From Flavobacterium sp. GSB-24 (GTDB lineage: Bacteria > Bacteroidota > Bacteroidia > Flavobacteriales > Flavobacteriaceae): a DNA stretch of 64,000 nt. The stretch lies in assembly GCF_027924665.1 (NCBI RefSeq), contig NZ_AP027043.1, positions 2,976,001 through 3,040,000 on the forward strand, given 5' to 3'. The notes under the pieces are model-generated. The model saw nothing but the letters and a program-made list of their open reading frames with translations, was not told where the DNA came from and ran no database searches. Both the position numbers and the translations under genes were made by a program. Of the stretch, positions 9,563 through 18,065 are shown one piece after another; positions within the stretch are counted from its first letter, which is position 1; every line of letters starts with the position of its first letter.

Positions 9563-10585
9563 ATGAGTAAAGTAGTTGCATTCGGCGAAATAATGTTGCG
9601 TCTTTCAACAGAGAGACATCTTCGTTTTTCTCAGGCAAAAGAGTTTGGAGCATCTTATGGAGGCGGTGAATTTAATGTTTGTGTTTCTTTGGCAAATTAT
9701 GGCGTAAATGCGGAGTTTGTAACCAGATTGCCTGAAAATGAAATAGGAGGATCTGCATTAAAAGAAATCCGAAAAATGAATGTCGAGTCTAAAAACATTG
9801 TTTACGGAGGAGAACGTTTAGGGATTTATTTTCTTGAAACAGGTGCAGGAACCCGCGGAAGCAATGTGGTGTATGATCGTGCGCACAGTTCGATGGCAAC
9901 TATTCAAAAAGGAAATATTGATTGGGATAAAGTTTTGGATGGTGCCGAATGGTTTCATTGGAGCGGAATTACACCAGCCATTTCTCAAAGTGCTGCCGAA
10001 GCTTGTCTGGAAGCAATTAAAGTCGCTCACAAAAAAGGAATAACAATTTCTTGTGATTTGAACTACAGATCAAAATTGTGGCAATATGGCAAAACTCCAA
10101 GTGAAGTAATGCCAGAAATGCTAAAATATAGTAATGTGATTTTGGGAGATATTGACACTGCCTATTTTATGCTTGGAATCCCTAAAGTGAATCCGAATTA
10201 TCAGGATGAAAAAACACTTCCAGCAGTGTATAATAAATTGTTTGAAGTGATTCCGAATCTTAAAGTTGTTGCAACGACACTTCGTTACTCTGTCAGTGCT
10301 TCTCATCAAAGAATAGGTGGGATTTTATACGACGGAAAAACAATTTATAGCACCTCAGTTAAAGAAGTAACGCCAGTAGTTGACCGTGTAGGAAGTGGAG
10401 ATGCTTTTATGGGCGGATTGATTTATGGTTTACTGCAATATAAAAATAATAATCAAAGAGCTTTAGATTTTGCTGTTGCAGCGTGCTGTTTAAAACATAC
10501 GATTGTCGGTGATTATAACCTGGTAACATTGAAAGAAGTTGAAAATAGGATTGATGGCGATGGTTCGGCATTAGTTTCAAGATAA
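9563..10585 (+). CDS. kdgK: PfkB-family 2-keto-3-deoxygluconate kinase
   Basis: A 340-residue ribokinase/PfkB-fold sugar kinase. The N-terminal GEIMLRLS and GGGEFNV segments and the C-terminal anion-hole/catalytic motif DRVGSGDAFMGG (about 274-285) are intact. It phosphorylates KDG to 2-keto-3-deoxy-6-phosphogluconate with ATP in the cytoplasm. The call as KDG kinase rests on the KDPG aldolase gene 7 bases downstream and mannonate dehydratase upstream. Related PfkB kinases act on fructose or other keto sugars. The gene and its partner look somewhat more AT-rich than the genes before 9.4 kb, hinting that the two blocks were joined secondarily. Confidence 0.85.
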   Translation: MSKVVAFGEIMLRLSTERHLRFSQAKEFGASYGGGEFNVCVSLANYGVNAEFVTRLPENEIGGSALKEIRKMNVESKNIVYGGERLGIYFLETGAGTRGSNVVYDRAHSSMATIQKGNIDWDKVLDGAEWFHWSGITPAISQSAAEACLEAIKVAHKKGITISCDLNYRSKLWQYGKTPSEVMPEMLKYSNVILGDIDTAYFMLGIPKVNPNYQDEKTLPAVYNKLFEVIPNLKVVATTLRYSVSASHQRIGGILYDGKTIYSTSVKEVTPVVDRVGSGDAFMGGLIYGLLQYKNNNQRALDFAVAACCLKHTIVGDYNLVTLKEVENRIDGDGSALVSR

Positions 10586-10592
10586 AATAAAA

Positions 10593-11267
10593 ATGGCAAA
10601 ATATTCAAGAATTGAAGTGGCACAGCAAATGAAAGAAAACGGAATGGTTCCGCTGTTTTTTCATTCTGATATAGAATTAAGCAAAAAAGTACTGAAAGCT
10701 TGTTATGATGGAGGTTCACGTTTAATGGAGTTTACAAGCAGGGGCGATTTTGCTCATGAAGTTTTTGGTGAACTGAACAAATATGCTTTGGCAGAATTAC
10801 CAGGAATGATGTTGGGAGTTGGTTCGATAACAGATGCTGCATCAGCTTCGCTTTACATGAGTTTAGGAGCAAATTTTATAGTAACTCCTGTTTTTAGGGA
10901 AGATATTGCAATTGCTTGTAATCGACGCAAAGTATTGTGGTCTCCAGGCTGCGGAACGCTTACTGAAATTGCAAGAGCCGAAGAATTGGGTTGCGAAATT
11001 GTAAAACTGTTTCCAGCTGATATTTACGGACCTGAGTTCATCAAAGCGATAAAAGGGCCATGTCCGTGGACAAACATTATGCCAACGGGTGGTGTTTACC
11101 AAACGGTTGAAAGTCTGAGTTCATGGCTGAATTCCGGAGCAACTTGTGTTGGCCTAGGTTCGCAGTTAATTTCAAAAGATATATTGGATAAACAAGATTT
11201 TGAAGGTTTACAGGCTAAAGTAAGTCAGGTTTTGGAGATCATTAAAAATATTAGAATTCAGGGATAA
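10593..11267 (+). CDS. kdgA: KDPG/KHG aldolase
   Basis: A 224-residue class I aldolase of the Eda family. The Schiff-base Lys lies in EIVKLFPADIYG, followed by MPTGGV, the phosphate-binding motif. It cleaves 2-keto-3-deoxy-6-phosphogluconate to pyruvate and glyceraldehyde 3-phosphate, the last step of the uronate route encoded upstream. The gap to kdgK is 7 bases, so the pair is almost certainly one transcript. The protein is full length for the family. Confidence 0.9.
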   Translation: MAKYSRIEVAQQMKENGMVPLFFHSDIELSKKVLKACYDGGSRLMEFTSRGDFAHEVFGELNKYALAELPGMMLGVGSITDAASASLYMSLGANFIVTPVFREDIAIACNRRKVLWSPGCGTLTEIARAEELGCEIVKLFPADIYGPEFIKAIKGPCPWTNIMPTGGVYQTVESLSSWLNSGATCVGLGSQLISKDILDKQDFEGLQAKVSQVLEIIKNIRIQG

Positions 11268-11628
11268 AAATAACGCCATTGTAAAGACTAATTTTGTTTT
11301 GTTTTTAAGAGCATTGCACTTGTTTGATAAAATTTTGGTAAGTAGTTTATTAATCAGCTCAAGTGTAATGTTTCTTTTTAAAAAATAACCTTTATAATGC
11401 TGGAGATGGTATTTTGTAAAGGAGCCATTTTTAGGATGCCATCACAAATAATTACAGTTTTAAAATAGCTCAGCTTTAAAAATAAAAGATTTAAGATGAA
11501 ATAATTAATATATAACTAGAACTAATATATATTGTATTATTAATCTTTACAAAACTTTTTGTCTTTTTATATCCTAATATAAAGACGATATTATATAGGC
11601 TCAAAAAATAATAATAAACATATAAAAT
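11268..11628. other. intergenic stretch with a spaced inverted repeat
   Basis: 361 AT-rich bases without a credible gene. CATTGCACTTG (11312-11322) and CAAGTGTAATG (11360-11370) form a 10-of-11 inverted repeat around a 37-base loop. A TAATTTTG at 11289-11296 fits the -7 consensus but is over 300 bases from the next start codon. No standard terminator with a T-run is evident after kdgA. Confidence 0.4.
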
Positions 11629-12735
11629 ATGAAAGTAGTTATCCGGTTTATAATGTTAAATTTTTTGCTTCTTCATTTTGTCTCAATGCAAGCCCAAACG
11701 AATGGAGCCAAGTTCATTTTTTCAAAAGACAAGCATCTGTATTATATGGGAAGAGTTGGCTTTTCGAACTCCAGTGCCGAATTCTATTGGTCAGGAACCA
11801 GTGTCAGTATTAATGTAAAAGGCACCAAAGAGGTTAAGGCCTTGTTGGATGTAAAAAAGGATTTCAATTATTATTATGCTATTGTTGATGGTAACACGAG
11901 TAATCTTGAAAAAATAAAAGTTGGTAAAGGGAAAAAAGCATATATTATAGCTACTTTCTCCGACTTAAAAAAGCATCAGGTCGAATTGGTAAAAATTACA
12001 AACACAGATGAAAACACGACCTTATTCTATGGTTTTGAAATTGATAAAAACGCAACCGTCCTTAAGCCAAAGAAAGAAAAAAAGAGAAAGATAGAATTTT
12101 TTGGAGATTCTATAACCTGTGGACATGGTGTTGATGTACCTATTGACAGCACAGACTCTGGCGCCCCCAAATATTTTAATAATTTTAAGACCTATGATGC
12201 TATCACGGCCAGACACTTTGATGCACAATATCATTGCACCGCCAAAAGCGGAATTGGGGTAATGGTGAGTTGGTTTCCACAGATTATGCCGGAAATTTAT
12301 GATCGTATAAATCCTGAGGATTCAAATTCTAAATGGAATTTTTCGGGGTATGTTCCGGATATAGTGGTCATTAATTTATTTCAAAACGATAGCTGGATTG
12401 TAAATATGCCTCAAAATGAACAGTTTAAAATTCGCTTTGGCACTACTAAACCAAATAATGAATTTATTATAGAGGCTTATATTGATTTTATTTCAAAAAT
12501 AAGAATGCATTATCCAAATGCTCAAATCATTTGTTGCCTTGGAAATATGGATATTGTCAGAGAAGGATCAATATGGCCAGAATTAGTCAATGCTGCCGTG
12601 GCAAAGCTAAATGACAAAAAAATAGTTTCTCATTTTTTTTCATATAAAAACACAAATGGACATCCAAAAGAAAAAGAACAGCAAGCAATGGCGGATGATT
12701 TGATTCAGTTCATAGAAAACAATCATTTTTTTTAA
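11629..12735 (+). CDS. exported SGNH/GDSL esterase, carbohydrate esterase family 2-like
   Basis: A 368-residue protein with a signal peptide (about 1-22), an N-terminal beta-rich domain (about 30-145, jelly-roll-like) and a C-terminal SGNH hydrolase domain. The nucleophile Ser161 lies in FFGDSITCGHG, an Asn lies in LFQNDSW, and the catalytic His345 is in NGHPKEKE. This two-domain order matches CE2 deacetylases, which remove acetyl groups from xylan or other hemicelluloses. It is transcribed alone, 362 bases after kdgA, and likely works in the periplasm or outside the cell to deacetylate glycans feeding the uronate cluster. The acetyl-glycan substrate is inferred. Confidence 0.75.
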   Translation: MKVVIRFIMLNFLLLHFVSMQAQTNGAKFIFSKDKHLYYMGRVGFSNSSAEFYWSGTSVSINVKGTKEVKALLDVKKDFNYYYAIVDGNTSNLEKIKVGKGKKAYIIATFSDLKKHQVELVKITNTDENTTLFYGFEIDKNATVLKPKKEKKRKIEFFGDSITCGHGVDVPIDSTDSGAPKYFNNFKTYDAITARHFDAQYHCTAKSGIGVMVSWFPQIMPEIYDRINPEDSNSKWNFSGYVPDIVVINLFQNDSWIVNMPQNEQFKIRFGTTKPNNEFIIEAYIDFISKIRMHYPNAQIICCLGNMDIVREGSIWPELVNAAVAKLNDKKIVSHFFSYKNTNGHPKEKEQQAMADDLIQFIENNHFF

Positions 12736-13006
12736 TTCAAATGAGCAGTTTATAAATTATGGATGACAGGTAATTGCGATACTTTTTGTTTCTAAAGCAA
12801 ACTGGATGGATCGCTTTAAGAAAAAAAAAAACTTCAGATTTTTCAGAAGCTTTTTTATATTTAAAATAAGGATAATTTTGCGCTCAGAAAAATCAAGTTT
12901 TACGTTTTAGATGAATGAGACTTTTGCCCAAACTCAGTCTCCATGTTTGGCAAGTATGATTAGCCTATATTTATTAACTTCAACGCAAAAGGATAAGATT
13001 GAGGTA

Positions 13007-13201
13007 TTAGAGTACAAGATGTATTTTTAATGAATTTTTTTTATCTCCTGCCGCAATCATTGCTTGCTGAGTATCGGAAATAGGAAATTCACCTGTTAAA
13101 AAAGGATCCAAATTAATCCTTCCCATAGATACTAAATTAATTGCTTCATCAAAAATATTAGCGTACCTAAAGGAGCCTATAAAATTAATTTGTTTTCTAA
13201 T
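13007..13201 (-). pseudogene. C-terminal stump of a zinc-type alcohol/polyol dehydrogenase
   Basis: About 60 codons on the minus strand, ending in a stop at 13007. They encode RKQINFIGSFRYANIF and then a C-terminus ending KKNSLKIHLVL. This matches the C-terminal end of medium-chain dehydrogenases of the sorbitol/L-idonate type. The rest of the gene is missing, because at about 13192-13210 the sequence turns into IS6-element DNA. The sequence TTTTCTAATTAAAGCA at the junction is shared with the element, suggesting the break occurred at a short homology. Confidence 0.6.
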
Positions 13202-13567
13202 TAAAGCAATTAGCAATAACTGCGCCAAGAGTTATAAACATTGTTAAAAGCGGTTCTAATACAGCAGCGATCAAATTCTATAACAAACGTTCATTCTCAA
13301 AAATTAAAATCCGGCAGTGTAAATATCTTAACAATATTATCAAACAAGACAATCGATTTATAAAATGGCGCACACAAAACGGATTAGGTTTTAAAAGTTT
13401 TGAATCGGCCAGACGAACATTGAGCAGAATTGAGGTTGTGCATATGCTTGGAAAAAATCAGATGGTAATCCCGGCAAAACTATGTTTAAATCATTTTGTA
13501 AATTGGCAGTTTAACTTTTAAATTACTTAGAATTCTTATATTTGATTCTGACAGATGCGACAGAACC
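13192..13567 (+). mobile_element. truncated IS6-family element (right half)
   Basis: This segment matches the right half of the element at 49010-49780. From about 13213 to 13567 the two appear base-for-base identical, including the same 2-base deletion that breaks the transposase frame, and both end in GCGACAGAACC. The left half and left terminal repeat are absent, and the segment abuts a truncated dehydrogenase gene. Both copies lie in the same orientation. Confidence 0.85.
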
Positions 13568-13642
13568 CTTTGTAATTGTCTAAAATTTAATAAGTTCAAC
13601 GTATTTCATAACTTTACAAAAAAGATTTATTCTGATTTTATA

Positions 13643-14218
13643 ATGGAAGCCAAAGAATTATTGCAACAACATATTGCCAAAATCACTTCATTGACAGAAG
13701 AAGAATTTGAATATATATTTTCTCATTTTAAAATGCAGTCTTTTAAAAAAGGACAAACCATTTTTAGTGAAGGAGATAGAGTAGTATGTGAGTATTTTGT
13801 AATTTCAGGTTGTTTGAAAGCTTTTTTTATTAATGATGAAGTCAAAATGTACATACTACAGTTCGCCATGCCAACTTGGTGGGCATCTGATTATGCTGCT
13901 TTATACAATCAGACTCCTGCAACCATAAATGTTGATTGTATTACAGATGTAGAAGTTCTTTGCCTATCTAATGATAATCGTGAAAAACTTTGTAAAGAAT
14001 TTCATCAGATTGAACATTTTTTTCGATGGAGAACAAACCGAGGTTATGTAGCCTCTCAAAAAAGGCTTTTGTCTTTTATGAATGATAATGTCAAAATTCG
14101 TTACGAAGAACTTATGGCATTATATCCTCAATTATACAATCTTGTGCCGAAGCACTTGATTGCTGCATATCTTGGGGTTTCACGAGAAACTTTAAGCAGA
14201 CTTTACTCTTCTCATTAA
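13643..14218 (+). CDS. Crp/Fnr-family transcriptional regulator
   Basis: A 191-residue protein. An N-terminal cyclic-nucleotide-binding-like beta-barrel (about 20-125, with KKGQTIFSEGD) leads into a helix and a C-terminal helix-turn-helix ending HLIAAYLGVSRETLSRLYSSH. Its length is normal for the short Bacteroidota Crp-like group. A Crp-type palindrome lies 13 bases after its stop, just ahead of the YceI operon, so it probably controls that operon. The ligand is unknown, since the Arg/Ser cAMP-contact signature is not obvious. Confidence 0.85.
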   Translation: MEAKELLQQHIAKITSLTEEEFEYIFSHFKMQSFKKGQTIFSEGDRVVCEYFVISGCLKAFFINDEVKMYILQFAMPTWWASDYAALYNQTPATINVDCITDVEVLCLSNDNREKLCKEFHQIEHFFRWRTNRGYVASQKRLLSFMNDNVKIRYEELMALYPQLYNLVPKHLIAAYLGVSRETLSRLYSSH

Positions 14219-14230
14219 TCAAAATCAGAA

Positions 14231-14246
14231 TGTGATCTAGGTCACG
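14231..14246 (+). promoter_or_regulatory. Crp-like operator upstream of the yceI operon
   Basis: TGTGATCTAGGTCACG has the form TGTGA-N6-TCACG, one base from the classical Crp consensus, and the 14-base core is palindromic at 12 positions. It is followed by TTCCTTTG (14269-14276), one mismatch from TAnnTTTG. That would place the operator about 42-45 bases ahead of a start near 14281, a typical activator position. The start-site distance is inference. Confidence 0.6.
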
Positions 14247-14301
14247 TAACCAACTTCTATAGTCGCCGTTCCTTTGCATTGTACTTTTAAATACAATAAA
14301 A

Positions 14302-14856
14302 ATGGAAACAACAAATTTTAAAATCGTAAGCTCAAATAGCAACGTAGAATGGACCGGTAGAAAAGTTACTGGTGCTCATAATGGTACTATTGGTATCAAA
14401 GAAGGTAATTTCATCTTAAACGATGGAAAATTAAACAATGGAAAAGTTATTATCGATACAGCTTCCATTAAAATTCTGGATGTAACAGATCCGGCAATTA
14501 ACACGCAATTTGCAGGTCATCTTGCCTCTGATGATTTTTTCTCAATCGAAAAATTTCCTACAGCATCATTTGATATTCTTTCAGTAAAAGAAGTGTCAGA
14601 GAATATTTTTTATCTTGAAGGTCATCTTACCATAAAAGATATTACAAACGTTGTTGGTTTTGAAGCAACATTAGAAAATCACAGAAATGCAATTAAACTT
14701 TCAGGTAAATTAATTATTGATCGTACTAAATATGATATCAGATTCCGTTCAGGAAATTTTTTCAAAGATTTGGGAGACACATTAATTTATAACGACTTCG
14801 AGTTGGATTTTAACATCACTGCTGAAGTCCTAATTTCAGAACAATCTCAAAACTAA
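14302..14856 (+). CDS. YceI-family lipocalin-like protein
   Basis: A 184-residue YceI-domain protein covering almost the whole length (VEWTGRKVTG at the start, SDDFFSIEKFPTASFDI in the middle, DFELDFNI at the end). YceI folds are beta-barrels that bind isoprenoid-like or other hydrophobic ligands. No signal peptide is visible, so a cytoplasmic location is expected, unlike the periplasmic E. coli protein. It is the first gene of an operon with tautomerase, SDR, lumazine-binding-like and nitronate monooxygenase genes (gaps of 1-16 bases), probably controlled by the upstream Crp-like regulator. Confidence 0.88.
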   Translation: METTNFKIVSSNSNVEWTGRKVTGAHNGTIGIKEGNFILNDGKLNNGKVIIDTASIKILDVTDPAINTQFAGHLASDDFFSIEKFPTASFDILSVKEVSENIFYLEGHLTIKDITNVVGFEATLENHRNAIKLSGKLIIDRTKYDIRFRSGNFFKDLGDTLIYNDFELDFNITAEVLISEQSQN

Positions 14857-14860
14857 ATCC

Positions 14861-15079
14861 ATGCCTTACGTAAAAATCGAATTGACCCGGGAAGGAGTAA
14901 CCCGAGAGCAAAAACAGGAATTAATCAGTGGTATAACCAACCTGATTACAGATGTATTAAACAAAGATCCGCATTTAACTCATATCGTGATTCAGGAAGT
15001 CGATTTAGATGATTGGGGTTATGCAGGAGAACAAGCGTCAGTATTAAGAGAAAAAGGCATTAAAGCCGATAAAAAATAA
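14861..15079 (+). CDS. 4-oxalocrotonate tautomerase-family protein
   Basis: A 72-residue protein beginning Met-Pro, so Pro becomes the N-terminal catalytic base after Met removal, as in the 4-OT superfamily. The sequence MPYVKIELTREG followed by a helix and IVIQEVDLDDWG fits the beta-alpha-beta subunit. Such small tautomerases form hexamers and interconvert keto/enol isomers of unsaturated acids. It sits 4 bases after yceI. The actual substrate is unknown. Confidence 0.85.
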   Translation: MPYVKIELTREGVTREQKQELISGITNLITDVLNKDPHLTHIVIQEVDLDDWGYAGEQASVLREKGIKADKK

Positions 15080-15084
15080 ATATC

Positions 15085-15819
15085 ATGAAAAAACAAACAA
15101 TAATTGTAACAGGTGCCGCATCTGGTATAGGAAAAGGAATCGCTAAATATTTTTTAGACAGAGGCGATAGTGTAGTAATCAATTCAGTAACCCCAGCTTC
15201 ATTGGAAATTGCTTACAACGAATTTGGCGCAGGAGATAATCTTGCGATGTATGCAGGAGATATCAGCGATAAAAACACTGGTGAACAACTGGTAAAAATC
15301 GCAATCGAAAAATTTGGTTCTGTAGATGTATTGGTGAACAATGCAGGAATCTTTGACAGCAAACCTTTTTTAGAAGTGGATGAACCTTACTTTGACAAGT
15401 TTTTGACTACAAACTTAAAAGGAACTTATTTTACGACTCAGGCAGCTGTTCCTCAAATGTTAGAACAAAAAGGCGGTGTTGTAATCAATATCGGAACACC
15501 ATTGGTAAATCATGGATTAGGCGGCTGGCCTGCTTCGGCTCCTGTAGCGAGTAAGGGCGCCATTCATGCGTTAACCGTTCAATTGGCAGCAGAATTTGGC
15601 AAACAAAACATTCGTTTTAATACAGTTGCTCCTGGTGTTATCAGAACCCCAATGCACGGGGATAAAGCCGATCAGAATGCTGGTCTGCATTTATTGAACA
15701 GAGTGGGAGAAATCGATGACGTTGCCGAAATGGTATATGCTGTTGCAAAAAGCACTTTTATTACCGGATCAATCATCAATGTTGACGGTGGAAAAGGTGC
15801 TGGACATAACTTAAATTAA
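15085..15819 (+). CDS. SDR-family protein with altered active site
   Basis: A 244-residue SDR with a normal cofactor motif TGAASGIG (about 10-17), NNAG (about 88-91) and a C-terminal NVDGGKGAG. At the active site the sequence reads PASAPVASKGA. Lys157 is present, but the position four residues before it, normally the catalytic Tyr, is Pro153, and the usual Ser is in a GTPLV context. It may therefore be a non-classical reductase or a binding protein. It lies 5 bases after the tautomerase gene in the Crp-linked operon. Confidence 0.85.
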   Translation: MKKQTIIVTGAASGIGKGIAKYFLDRGDSVVINSVTPASLEIAYNEFGAGDNLAMYAGDISDKNTGEQLVKIAIEKFGSVDVLVNNAGIFDSKPFLEVDEPYFDKFLTTNLKGTYFTTQAAVPQMLEQKGGVVINIGTPLVNHGLGGWPASAPVASKGAIHALTVQLAAEFGKQNIRFNTVAPGVIRTPMHGDKADQNAGLHLLNRVGEIDDVAEMVYAVAKSTFITGSIINVDGGKGAGHNLN

Positions 15820-15820
15820 G

Positions 15821-16273
15821 ATGAAAACTATTTTATTAACTGCTTTTATGCTTTGGACATTCCAAGGCATAAAAGCACAAAACAGTAACGCAATGAAAAG
15901 TCATAATTTAGACACAGAAGCCATTACAGCTGCAATAGAAAATAATTATTTTAAAGGAATTTACGAAGGAGATGAAATGTTGTTAGGAAGTATTTTTCAG
16001 CCTGGAACATTACTTTATGGAGATGTAAACGGGCAGCCGTACTTTAAAACAGCAGATCTTTATTTAAACGGCGTTAAAAACAGACAAAGTCCGAAAGATT
16101 CAGGTAAACCTTTTAAAGGCGAAATTCTGAATATAAAAGTGGTAAACTCAATTGCGATGGCAGAGGTTAATTTAAAAATGTACGAGTTTAATTACCGGGA
16201 TTTTTTATCTTTCCATAAAATTAATGGCAAATGGTATATTGTCAATAAAATGCTGACGAATGTAAGTGAATAA
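15821..16273 (+). CDS. exported lumazine-binding-like (NTF2-fold) protein
   Basis: A 150-residue protein with a short signal peptide (cleavage near KAQ, residue 19). The NTF2/SnoaL-like fold is of the putative lumazine-binding type (AIENNYFKGIYEGD, then FHKINGKWYIVNKML at the end). Many such proteins are ligand-binding or stress-associated. It starts 1 base after the SDR stop, so it is translationally linked. Its location is likely periplasmic, which sets it apart from the cytoplasmic enzymes around it. Function is unknown. Confidence 0.75.
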   Translation: MKTILLTAFMLWTFQGIKAQNSNAMKSHNLDTEAITAAIENNYFKGIYEGDEMLLGSIFQPGTLLYGDVNGQPYFKTADLYLNGVKNRQSPKDSGKPFKGEILNIKVVNSIAMAEVNLKMYEFNYRDFLSFHKINGKWYIVNKMLTNVSE

Positions 16274-16289
16274 CTTTAAAAGTAAAGTC

Positions 16290-17375
16290 ATGTGGTACAA
16301 TACAAAAGCAACAGAATTACTTGGAATTAAATATCCAATATTACAAGGCCCATTAGGAGGTAATTTATCCTCTGTGGCCTTGACAGCTACCGTTTCGAAT
16401 GCTGGCGGACTTGGCGGTTATGGAGCCTATACAATGACGCCGCAGGAAATTTTTGATATTGATAAACAAATAAAAGCCGCAACTGATAAACCCTACAACA
16501 TTAATCTTTGGGTTTCAGATCATGATATTTGTGAATCTGGTTTAACAGATGAACAATTCAATAAAGCTGCGGCATTATTCAAACCTTATTTTGAGGAAAC
16601 CGGAATTCCGTTACCAGAGAGACCAGCGTCATTTCAATCCAGATTTGAGAATCAATTGCAAGTGATTTTAGATGTTCGCCCAAAAGTTTTTAGTTTTATG
16701 TTTGGTGCGTTGCCTCCTGATGTTTTAGAACAATGCCGAAGATTGGGAATTGTAACAATTGGAGCAGCAACAACTGTAGACGAAGCTATTTTTTTAGAAA
16801 ATTCAGGAGTTGATATGATTATTGCTTCAGGTTTTGAAGCTGGCGGACACCGGCCTTCTTTCTTAGCTTCGGCAGAAAGTTCTTTAAATGGAACTTTTGT
16901 TTTACTACAGTTAATTCAGGAAAAAGTTAAAATTCCGGTTATTGCAGCAGGCGGAATTGCTAACGGAAAAGGTGTAGCAGCAGCATTAGCTTTGGGGGCA
17001 AGTGCAGCGCAGATAGGAACGGCTTTTTTAGCTGTTGATGAATCGAATGCATTACCTGTTCACAAACAAATGTTATTTTCAGATACAGCAAAATATTCTA
17101 CTTTGTCACGCGCCTACACAGGAAGATTAGGCCGTGGATTAACCAGTAGAATTACTAAGGAAATGATGGGGAAAGAGAGAGATATTTTGCCATTTCCATT
17201 GCAAACTACTTTTATGTCATCTTTGCGAAAAGCAGCTCTCGATCAAGAAAAATGGGATATGATTTTGTTTTGGGGAGGACAAATTGCTCCCATTTTAAAG
17301 CATACAAAAGCAAAAGAGCTAATGGATTCTTTGATAGAAGAAACAACGGCGTATTTTGTTGATTTGAAAGGGTAA
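16290..17375 (+). CDS. nitronate monooxygenase (2-nitropropane dioxygenase-like)
   Basis: A 361-residue FMN-dependent TIM-barrel enzyme. It begins GIKYPILQGPLGG, has the IIASGFEAGGHR segment with the catalytic-type His, and phosphate-binding AAGGIANGKG plus GTAFLAVDES near the C-terminus. The family oxidises nitronates to carbonyls plus nitrite, and some members act as enoyl reductases. The ATG at 16290 is preferred over an in-frame GTG at 16266 that overlaps the previous gene, because homologs begin close to WYNTKATELL. It is the last gene of the operon. Confidence 0.85.
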   Translation: MWYNTKATELLGIKYPILQGPLGGNLSSVALTATVSNAGGLGGYGAYTMTPQEIFDIDKQIKAATDKPYNINLWVSDHDICESGLTDEQFNKAAALFKPYFEETGIPLPERPASFQSRFENQLQVILDVRPKVFSFMFGALPPDVLEQCRRLGIVTIGAATTVDEAIFLENSGVDMIIASGFEAGGHRPSFLASAESSLNGTFVLLQLIQEKVKIPVIAAGGIANGKGVAAALALGASAAQIGTAFLAVDESNALPVHKQMLFSDTAKYSTLSRAYTGRLGRGLTSRITKEMMGKERDILPFPLQTTFMSSLRKAALDQEKWDMILFWGGQIAPILKHTKAKELMDSLIEETTAYFVDLKG

Positions 17376-17420
17376 TCGAAATACATTTTTTATTAATAGT
17401 TAAAATAGCCGCATAATAAA

Positions 17421-17440
17421 GACCGTTCGGTCTATATTTG
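17421..17440 (+). promoter_or_regulatory. TetR operator and -7 box of the tetR gene
   Basis: GACCGTTCGGTC (17421-17432) is an inverted repeat of GACCG with a 2-base centre. It abuts TATATTTG (17433-17440), a perfect TAnnTTTG -7 box, 21 bases before the regulator ATG. A repressor bound here would block RNA polymerase, which suggests autoregulation. The same half-sites recur at 18066-18077. Confidence 0.75.
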
Positions 17441-17460
17441 TAACTTATAATTTGGAAATC

Positions 17461-18042
17461 ATGACTAAAGCTGAACGAACCAGACAATTTATAATTGAAA
17501 CCTCGGCACCTCTTATTAATAAGAAAGGCATGGCCGGTACTTCTTTGAGTGATATTATGGAAGCTACAAAGCTGGCTAAAGGTGGAATCTATGGAAATTT
17601 TGAGAATAAAGAAGAAATCTGTACGGAGTCTTTTTTATTTCTAAGGACACAATTAGCCTCCAAATTAGATTTAGCTGTTACTAAAGGGAAATCGGCAAAA
17701 GAGAAACTTTTTAATTTGCTGGATGTTTACGGCAATGACAAAAATATGGTTGAAGGCTGTCCGATTATGAATTTTGGAACAGAAGCCGATGACACAAATT
17801 CAGTCATGAGAGAACACGTAAAAAAAGCAATTCTTTCTGCCCAGAAAAGATTTTTCAATATAGTAGAAGACGGGATTCAGGATAAAGAATTGTCTTCAGA
17901 AATGAATGCAGAAGAATTTAGTATCAGGACTTTTGCTTTAATAGAAGGCGCTGTTTTGTGCCGAAAAGTATTTAGGAACAATGACCAGATTAATATAGTT
18001 CTGGATAGTATCAAAAAGGAATTTGAAAAATATCTTTTATGA
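17461..18042 (+). CDS. TetR/AcrR-family repressor
   Basis: A 193-residue TetR-type regulator. The N-terminal HTH (about 5-50, TSLSDIMEATKLAKGGIYGNFENKEE region) is canonical, and the C-terminal domain is a helical ligand pocket. The ATG at 17461 is chosen over an in-frame TTG at 17452. Matching GACCG-type palindromes lie upstream of this gene and of the MFS transporter that follows, so it probably represses both until an inducing drug or metabolite binds. Confidence 0.88.
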   Translation: MTKAERTRQFIIETSAPLINKKGMAGTSLSDIMEATKLAKGGIYGNFENKEEICTESFLFLRTQLASKLDLAVTKGKSAKEKLFNLLDVYGNDKNMVEGCPIMNFGTEADDTNSVMREHVKKAILSAQKRFFNIVEDGIQDKELSSEMNAEEFSIRTFALIEGAVLCRKVFRNNDQINIVLDSIKKEFEKYLL

Positions 18043-18065
18043 CCTATTTTTTTTTAATAATTTAA

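Noticed and set aside
12831..12865. Possible terminator after the CE2-like esterase
   Set aside because: The CTTC/GAAG stem is only 4 base pairs with a loose loop, too weak to support despite the T-run after it.
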